A DNA stretch of 47,591 nucleotides from CAZBYL01 sp964522805 (GTDB taxonomy: Bacteria > Synergistota > Synergistia > Synergistales > Synergistaceae). Made by a program: the position numbers and the translations under genes. Shown here one piece after another: positions 42,407 through 47,591 of the stretch. Under the pieces are notes generated by a model that was not told the DNA's origin, ran no database searches, and saw only the letters and a program-made list of their open reading frames with translations. Every line of letters begins with the position of its first letter. Within the stretch, counting starts at the first letter, position 1. The stretch is taken from contig CAZFWP010000003.1 in NCBI GenBank assembly GCA_964522805.1, positions 1 to 47,591 on the forward strand, read 5' to 3'.

Positions 42407-42958
42407 ATGAAATTGAAAGCACTTGTACTGGCGATGTTTGTTCTCTTCGCGGGCGCAGCATGCGCCGGAGCTGCTGAGGTTGCTGTGACATCTATTGGTC
42501 AGAGCTCAGACGGCATGATGGTGAGAGTCATCCTCAAATCTCTGAAAATACCGGCTGACTTTGACGCGGTGATGAAACCTGAAGCACTTAAGGCTCAGAA
42601 GGTGCTCATCGCCGTTGTTGGCGGCAGCTCAAAGGGACTTGGAGCTGCGGGAATTAACAAAGAGGATGAGGTGAAGCGTTCGCTTGAGCTGTGCAAGGCC
42701 GCCGAAAAGAAGGGCATGAAGATTTTGATGATGCACATCGGCGGAGAAGGACGTAGGGGCACACTTTCCGACTTCTTTATTACCAGCGCCATTCCCAAAG
42801 GAGACGCGCTTATCTTAGTTGACGGCGCGAATAAAGACAAACTTTTTGACGGTCTTGTAAAAGCCAAAAAGGCCAAGGTATACTCCGCTGCCAATGTCAA
42901 CGGAACCAAAGAACCCCTTAAGACCGTTCTCGCCGGCTGGGGTGTCCTGGCAAAGTAG
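42407..42958 (+). CDS. DUF6305 family exported protein
   Basis: The product (183 residues) has a signal peptide (MKLKALVLAMFVLFAGAACA) and a compact alpha/beta body with VLIAVVGGSSKGLGAAGINK, MKILMMHIGGEGRRGTLSDFF and AKVYSAANVNGTKEPL. It matches my recollection of the DUF6305 family, found beside TRAP-type permeases in Synergistota. Its flavodoxin/Rossmann-like strands suggest ligand binding, so it may replace the DctP solute receptor; that role is inference. The ribosome site is a strong GGGAGG. The permease gene starts 6 bases after its stop. Confidence 0.8.
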   Translation: MKLKALVLAMFVLFAGAACAGAAEVAVTSIGQSSDGMMVRVILKSLKIPADFDAVMKPEALKAQKVLIAVVGGSSKGLGAAGINKEDEVKRSLELCKAAEKKGMKILMMHIGGEGRRGTLSDFFITSAIPKGDALILVDGANKDKLFDGLVKAKKAKVYSAANVNGTKEPLKTVLAGWGVLAK

Positions 42959-42964
42959 GCTGAT

Positions 42965-44251
42965 ATGAGCTGGTTTTATCCGGAGGGTGTTTATACCCTG
43001 CTGATGATCGGTGTATTCGCCTTCGGCGCATTCGCTTGGAATTTGCCAATCGCTGTAGCCATGGCACTGGCGACGATTGTCGGCGCTCTTGCTGCGGGAG
43101 AGGGCATTCCTCTTCGCCACCTTGTAGAAGGGGAGTTCGGCTACATCAATACCATATTGGTAATAGCCACGGCAATGATGTTTATGAAAGTCGTTCTCAA
43201 AACAGGTATGCTTGATTCAATGTCTGCGTGGATGATTCGCAAATTCAGAAAGTTTCCCGCACTGCTCAGTTTAGGCATAATGTTTATCATTATGGTTCCA
43301 GGTATGATCACCGGTTCTTCCACTGCGGCGGTGCTCACAACCGGAGCACTCGTATCGCCTGTTCTGATAACCTTGGGAATGTCTAAGGTCAGAACGGCTG
43401 CCGCGGTCTCAATGGGATCGCTTTTGGGGATGATCGCTCCTCCGGTAAGTATTCCGGCGATGATAATCTGCGCCGGTGTTGATATCCCTTATGTAGGATT
43501 TGCGATACCTCTGCTTATATGCACTATTCCTCTGGCTGTTCTCTTTGCCCTGACGATGATATATCCTTATATCCGCCGATTCTCCGATGAAAAGGCTCTG
43601 GAAGAACAGCTTGTAAAAATGTCCAAGCATCCTCTTAATTTCAGGCTGATACTGCCGGTGGTTGTTCTTGTGGCGCTCTTTGCCGCAGACCAGTTTCTCG
43701 CAGGATATTGGCCTGGCATGGGAATGCCTTTGATATTTCTGCTATCTGCGGTTTCGGGGCTCTTTTCCGGCACCAAGTGGAATGTTGTTGACACAGCTAC
43801 TGAGGCGGTTAATGATGCTCTGCCCGTCTTAGGAATATTGATGGGCGTAGGCATGTTCATTCAGGTGATGACCCTTATCGGAGTTCAGGGATTTGTGGTT
43901 GTTTCCGCTCTAAGCTTGCCTTCGTGGATACTATATGCGGGAATTGCCGTCTCTATGCCGCTTTTCGGCGCGGTGTCCTCTTTCGGCTCCGCCTCTGTTC
44001 TTGGCGTGCCCTTTCTATTGGCACTGCTGAAATTCAACTCGGTAATAGTAGCTTCCGCTCTCAGTCTGATTGCCTCTTTGGGTGACCTTATGCCGCCTAC
44101 TGCTCTGGCCGGTATTTTTGCCGCGCAGGTAGTTGGAGAGGACAATTATTTCAAAGTGCTCAAAATTTGTCTCATCCCGGGTATTATCCTGGCCGTTTGG
44201 GGTATCGCGGTAATTGTGATGAGCGGCACGATAGCAAAATTTATCTTTTAA
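42965..44251 (+). CDS. TRAP-type large permease (DctM-like)
   Basis: The product (428 residues) is a polytopic membrane protein of the DctM/ion-transporter superfamily, with about 12 hydrophobic segments. Typical features are the reentrant-type blocks FIIMVPGMITGSSTAAVLTTG and MGSLLGMIAPPVSIPAMIIC, and the second-half counterpart LSLIASLGDLMPPTALAGI. TRAP transporters import organic anions with Na+ using a DctP receptor and a DctQ small permease; neither is present here. Instead the gene is flanked by the DUF6305 gene and by a 49-residue two-helix protein. The start has only a weak AGG site, so coupling to the preceding gene is likely. The substrate is unknown. Confidence 0.88.
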   Translation: MSWFYPEGVYTLLMIGVFAFGAFAWNLPIAVAMALATIVGALAAGEGIPLRHLVEGEFGYINTILVIATAMMFMKVVLKTGMLDSMSAWMIRKFRKFPALLSLGIMFIIMVPGMITGSSTAAVLTTGALVSPVLITLGMSKVRTAAAVSMGSLLGMIAPPVSIPAMIICAGVDIPYVGFAIPLLICTIPLAVLFALTMIYPYIRRFSDEKALEEQLVKMSKHPLNFRLILPVVVLVALFAADQFLAGYWPGMGMPLIFLLSAVSGLFSGTKWNVVDTATEAVNDALPVLGILMGVGMFIQVMTLIGVQGFVVVSALSLPSWILYAGIAVSMPLFGAVSSFGSASVLGVPFLLALLKFNSVIVASALSLIASLGDLMPPTALAGIFAAQVVGEDNYFKVLKICLIPGIILAVWGIAVIVMSGTIAKFIF

Positions 44252-44260
44252 AGGAGGAAC

Positions 44261-44410
44261 ATGCGAATGACACTTATCTACCGTGCAATTTTGCTTCTTG
44301 TGATGGTTTTCGTTGTGCGCTGCATGTTCCGCGAGCGTTCATTCTGGAAACAGGTTACAGCTGCGATGGTTCTTATTCCCATGGTACTGCGCCTGCTGAT
44401 GCTGAAGTAG
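44261..44410 (+). CDS. 49-residue two-helix membrane protein
   Basis: Read from the bases: ATG at 44261 directly after a strong AAGGAGGAAC site, stop TAG at 44408-44410. The peptide MRMTLIYRAILLLVMVFVV, then RCMFRERSFWKQ, then VTAAMVLIPMVLRLLMLK forms two membrane helices around a short basic loop. It lies between the DctM-like permease and the M14-type enzyme gene, whose own ribosome site starts directly after this stop. It is far smaller than DctQ (about 160 residues) yet sits where that small subunit would be expected, so it may be a reduced accessory subunit. I recognise no family. Confidence 0.72.
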   Translation: MRMTLIYRAILLLVMVFVVRCMFRERSFWKQVTAAMVLIPMVLRLLMLK

Positions 44411-44422
44411 AGGAGGTGCGCC

Positions 44423-45562
44423 GTGGAATATCGTGTAAAAGGAAATAAAATTACGGCCGCACTTTTGTGTGTTTTCATCGCGGCAGTCTGTTTTTGGACA
44501 TCGCGCTCATTTCTCGAAATGAGAAAGCCAGACATGCTGATACCGGCTCCCGGTTTTAATCTGCACATGCTTTCGGAGTGGGAACCCGGACTAAAAGGCA
44601 CTAACGCTGATACCCCCGTCTACATCCAAGAGGGGGAAAAACCCGGAGGCACAGTTTACATTCAGGGTGGTATACATGCCAACGAACCGGCGGGGTTTAT
44701 GGCGGCGATCATGATTCTTGAACGTGCCCATGTAAAACAGGGACGGCTCATTGTCGTGCCGTTTGTCAGTATGTCGGCTAGAACACACAACTCGCCCCAA
44801 GACGCGGCACCGCAAACATTTAAAATTGACCAGCCAGGCGGCAAGTTCCGTGTGTTTAAATTTGGATCGCGCGCGACAAATCCGGTAGATCAATGGCCGG
44901 ACCCCGATATCTATATTCACCAGCCTTCAAAACAGAAGCTTGACGGCTCTTCAAGAAGCAACATGAACAGATCCTTCCCCGGCAGCCTCAATGATGGAAT
45001 CACTCAGAGAGCGGGTTATGCTGTGATGCAGCTTTTGAAAAAAGAAAAGGTGAATCTGGCTTTTGACCTTCACGAAGCCTCTCCGGAGTATCCCGTCGTC
45101 AATGCGATGGTAGCTCATGAAAATGCCTCTGAATTGGCGGCGATGGTCTGCATGGAGCTCGAAGGCAGAGGAATTCCTATGCGTCTAGAACCCTCTCCCG
45201 TAAACCTTCGCGGGCTTAGCCACAGGGAGTGGGGAGATGCTGTACCGGGGCTGATGGCGCTGCTGATGGAATCAGGCAACCCTTCACAGGGACGCCTGCG
45301 CGGCAAGACCGATGAGGCTCTTGTGCTGACAGGTAAAGACAAGGCATATCTCAAAGCATCAAAAATGGGGCTTCTCTTTATTCCCTATGAGGGGGACCAG
45401 CCGATAGCACTGCGCACCGCCCGCCACGTCACTGCGGTCAAGATAGCCATGGACACGCTTGGAACCCTTGTTGAGGGAAAGGACGTAGCGGTGGAAAACA
45501 TCCCCACATACGAAGATATTAAAGACAAAGGCATCGGCCCTTGGCTGAACAAAGCAAACTAG
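44423..45562 (+). CDS. Membrane-anchored M14-type succinylglutamate desuccinylase/aspartoacylase-like enzyme
   Basis: The product (379 residues) starts at a GTG with an AGGAGGT site. A single N-terminal anchor helix (AALLCVFIAAVCFWTS) puts the rest outside the cytoplasm. The zinc carboxypeptidase-like fold is shown by GGIHANEPAG (first His and Glu ligands), the NMNRSFPG motif of the desuccinylase/aspartoacylase group, and FDLHEASPEYP (second His). Aspartoacylase-type enzymes cleave N-acyl amino acids; here the extracytoplasmic location suggests processing imported or envelope amidated compounds. It follows the small membrane protein and precedes gamma-glutamyltransferase, both acting on peptide-like substrates. 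The exact reaction is open. Confidence 0.85.
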   Translation: MEYRVKGNKITAALLCVFIAAVCFWTSRSFLEMRKPDMLIPAPGFNLHMLSEWEPGLKGTNADTPVYIQEGEKPGGTVYIQGGIHANEPAGFMAAIMILERAHVKQGRLIVVPFVSMSARTHNSPQDAAPQTFKIDQPGGKFRVFKFGSRATNPVDQWPDPDIYIHQPSKQKLDGSSRSNMNRSFPGSLNDGITQRAGYAVMQLLKKEKVNLAFDLHEASPEYPVVNAMVAHENASELAAMVCMELEGRGIPMRLEPSPVNLRGLSHREWGDAVPGLMALLMESGNPSQGRLRGKTDEALVLTGKDKAYLKASKMGLLFIPYEGDQPIALRTARHVTAVKIAMDTLGTLVEGKDVAVENIPTYEDIKDKGIGPWLNKAN

Positions 45563-45604
45563 TAACTAATAAAAATAACAAAATTATATAAAGGAGTGTG
45601 CAGG

Positions 45605-47365
45605 ATGAAACAGACAACGAAAAGAATTTCTGCCAAGTTGTTTATTGCTCTGTTTGCTGTTGCGGTATTTGCTTTTTCGGCATTTGCAGCCACAGTTCCG
45701 ACTGTTCCCAATAAGCCTCATGATGTATATGCGAAAAACGGCATGGTTTCCGCAGCCCACGAACTAGCCTCTAAAGCAGGTGCAGAAATAATGAAAAAAG
45801 GCGGTAACGCCATTGATGCTGCGGCTGCTACAGCTCTCGCCCTCAATGTCGTAGAACCGTACAACATAGGAATGGGCGGAGGCGGTTTTGCCACGCTTCG
45901 GTTTGCAAAAACAGGAGAGGTTGTTTTTGTTGATTTCCGCGAGACGGCTCCAGCTTCTGCCCGTAAAGATATGTATGCGTCTGAGCAGGCTAAGAAAGAA
46001 AATTGGTCTGCACTGGGCGGCAGGGCAGCAGGTGTGCCGGGGTATCTTGCCGGATGGTTTTTTCTTCTTGAAAAGTACGGCACAATGCCTTTCTCGGAAG
46101 TTGTAAAACCGGCATTAAGACTTGCTGAAGACGGATATGTCTGGACTGTGGCTCAGAACGAAACCCTCATGGAAGGTAAAAATTTTGAAGAGCTTTACAC
46201 AATGAACAATGAGGGGCAGAACGTTCCCTATCTTCAGGATGGGCTTCCCCGTGAACCGGGAACAGTGATTAAGCACCCCGGTTTGGCAAAAGCATTTAAG
46301 CTTCTTGCTAAAGACGGTAAGAATGCCTTTTATAACGGTCCGATAGGAGAGGCTTTGGTTAAATCCGTGAATGCCTCCGGCGGAAACATGACAATGAAAG
46401 ATCTTGCCAATTATAAAGTTGTTGTGAGGAAACCGGTAGAGGGAACATATCGCGGATATAAAATATACTCATCCGCTCCACCTTCGAGCGGCGGTGCTCA
46501 CGTTATCCAGCTTTTGAACTTTATGGAGAACTTTGATATCGCAAAGATGCAGGTTAATTCTCCCGAGCTTTTGGATATGTGGGGAAAGGCGGAGAGGATG
46601 ATGTTTGCCGACAGAGATAAATATATGGCGGATACGGACTTTATCAGTGTTCCTCTTGAAGGAATCACCTCAAAAGCATATGCCAAAGAAATGGTAAAAC
46701 GCTTTGATAAAAATTCTAAACTGCCGGAGATAGGTACTGCTGGTGATCCGTGGAAATTTGACAAGACAAATAAAAAATCAGCTCACATTGGTAAAGTCGG
46801 ACGCGAACATTTCTCAACGACACACTTCTCTACGGTGGATAAAGACGGAAATATTGTTGCGGCGACAAATACAATCAACTACTGGTTTGGAAGTAAGGTT
46901 ATGGTTCCTGAATATCAGCTGTTGATAAATAACCAGATGGACGATTTCTCAACAGACCCAGCAAGCGTTAATGCGCCTGAACCTGGCAAACGTCCGCTTT
47001 CATCAATGAGCCCTACAATTATGCTTGACCCCAAAGGCAGAGCATTTATGACTGTGGGTGCGGCCGGAAGCAGAACTATACTTAGCACAGTAGCTCAGGT
47101 TATTGTTAATGTAATAGACCACAAAATGACGATGTCTGAGGCAATCGAAGCTCCAAGAATCTGGAACGACATGGACGGAGAGACTATTCTTGAAGCAACT
47201 GTAGGCAAGCCTGCGATAGAGGCCTTGGCAAAAAAAGGCTATAAACTGAATGTTGGAGAAACATACCATGGCGTTTGCCAGGGCATAATATTTGACCACG
47301 AAAAGGGTCAGATGGATGCCGCGGCTGACCAGCGCACAGGAACAGGACTGCCTGCCGGTTTCTAA
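45605..47365 (+). CDS. ggt: Gamma-glutamyltransferase
   Basis: GGT is a periplasmic or extracellular N-terminal-nucleophile hydrolase that cleaves gamma-glutamyl bonds in glutathione and gamma-glutamyl peptides. The ATG at 45605, 8 bases after AAGGAG, gives 586 residues with a signal peptide (TKRISAKLFIALFAVAVFAF). Features include MVSAAHELASKAGAEIMKKGGNAIDAA, cited here by its start, FRETAPA, and STTHFSTVDKDGN, where Thr405 should be the nucleophile after autocleavage. PLSSMSPTIML holds the paired serines of the active site. The oxyanion segment reads VGAAGSRTILS, where many homologues have GSPGG. The protein should mature into large and small subunits. A hairpin follows, then the start of a second similar gene. 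Confidence 0.95.
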   Translation: MKQTTKRISAKLFIALFAVAVFAFSAFAATVPTVPNKPHDVYAKNGMVSAAHELASKAGAEIMKKGGNAIDAAAATALALNVVEPYNIGMGGGGFATLRFAKTGEVVFVDFRETAPASARKDMYASEQAKKENWSALGGRAAGVPGYLAGWFFLLEKYGTMPFSEVVKPALRLAEDGYVWTVAQNETLMEGKNFEELYTMNNEGQNVPYLQDGLPREPGTVIKHPGLAKAFKLLAKDGKNAFYNGPIGEALVKSVNASGGNMTMKDLANYKVVVRKPVEGTYRGYKIYSSAPPSSGGAHVIQLLNFMENFDIAKMQVNSPELLDMWGKAERMMFADRDKYMADTDFISVPLEGITSKAYAKEMVKRFDKNSKLPEIGTAGDPWKFDKTNKKSAHIGKVGREHFSTTHFSTVDKDGNIVAATNTINYWFGSKVMVPEYQLLINNQMDDFSTDPASVNAPEPGKRPLSSMSPTIMLDPKGRAFMTVGAAGSRTILSTVAQVIVNVIDHKMTMSEAIEAPRIWNDMDGETILEATVGKPAIEALAKKGYKLNVGETYHGVCQGIIFDHEKGQMDAAADQRTGTGLPAGF

Positions 47366-47381
47366 AAAACAGTAAAATATC

Positions 47382-47412
47382 TAACCCGTGAGAATCTTAT
47401 TCCCACGGGTTA
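47382..47412 (+). terminator. Hairpin after ggt
   Basis: Arms taacccgtg (47382-47390) and cacgggtta (47404-47412) pair, with further inner pairing across one mismatch. The tail ACCGTTTAATTTTT is T-rich. It likely gives partial termination between the two gamma-glutamyltransferase-like genes. Confidence 0.65.
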
Positions 47413-47484
47413 ACCGTTTAATTTTTATGTATGTCTATAAGTTAATAATTCATGTAAAAATAATGCAAATCGGGAGGGAACGAA

Positions 47485-47591
47485 ATGAAAAAACTGTTGG
47501 TCGGTATTATGTGTGTAATTTTTATCTCTGTAACAACAGCCGCTTCGTTTGCCGAAGCAAAAGTAAACGAAGTTTATGCAAAGCGCGGCAT
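47485..47591 (+). CDS. Start of a probable second gamma-glutamyltransferase (runs off the right edge)
   Basis: An ATG at 47485 follows a GGGAGGGAACGAA ribosome site and stays open for 35 codons to the window end. The peptide has a signal sequence (MKKLLVGIMCVIFISVTTAA...SFA) and then KVNEVYAKRGM. The last segment matches the mature start of the upstream enzyme, PHDVYAKNGM, at the same distance from the signal peptide. This suggests a tandem paralogue. Only about 10 residues can be compared, so the call is moderate. Confidence 0.7.
   Translation, partial: MKKLLVGIMCVIFISVTTAASFAEAKVNEVYAKRG

Overview
The window looks like a chromosomal segment of an anaerobic, amino-acid- and peptide-fermenting Gram-negative bacterium, most likely a member of the Synergistota. 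This is inferred from gene content: a sodium-pumping decarboxylase beta subunit, many peptidases, an OPT peptide transporter, a DUF6305 protein beside a DctM-type permease, a hydantoinase-type amidase, and a stand-alone methionine synthase reactivation protein. No rRNA marker is present. I saw no rRNA, tRNA, CRISPR array, insertion sequence or prophage gene.

Layout. 1-5124: the 5' part of a beta-propeller sensor gene (minus strand, open at the left edge), a divergent large secreted protein of unknown function, a MATE exporter and a NagD-like HAD phosphatase, closed by a strong bidirectional terminator. 5232-9804: an orphan pstS with Pho-box-like repeats, then the tightly overlapping biotin operon bioY-bioB-bioD-bioA behind a promoter that overlaps a BirA-type operator. 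9894-16820: a PucR-family regulator, a PepV-like dipeptidase, an OPT transporter, an M29-type aminopeptidase and a flavodoxin-like protein; this reads as a peptide uptake and hydrolysis block. 16821-23371: a BvgS-like hybrid kinase, a carbamoylase/amidase and a GGDEF-EAL protein whose GGDEF motif is GGQEF. 23884-26122: oadB and an oadG-like gene behind two small secreted or membrane proteins, one of only 53 residues. 26542-29635: a histidine phosphatase, a TPR protein and two exported proteins, the last with a Tyr/His-rich stretch and a PDZ-like end. 29834-40104 (minus strand): an AsmA-like protein, cobU, cobS, a Cof-type HAD phosphatase, metF, the methionine synthase reactivation protein and a three-module metH, linking cobalamin assembly with its main user. 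40272-47591 (plus strand): a two-component system, a DUF6305 protein, a DctM-like permease, a 49-residue two-helix membrane protein, an M14-type desuccinylase-like enzyme, a gamma-glutamyltransferase and the start of what looks like a second gamma-glutamyltransferase.

The best candidate for an undescribed system is this last block. It combines sensing, a TRAP-like permease lacking the usual DctP and DctQ partners, and extracytoplasmic hydrolases, and could scavenge gamma-glutamyl or N-acyl amino acids. The biotin and phosphate regulatory sites are the clearest regulatory signals. Two short genes (25862-26023 and 44261-44410) and two edge genes (1-1059 and 47485-47591) were read directly from the bases.
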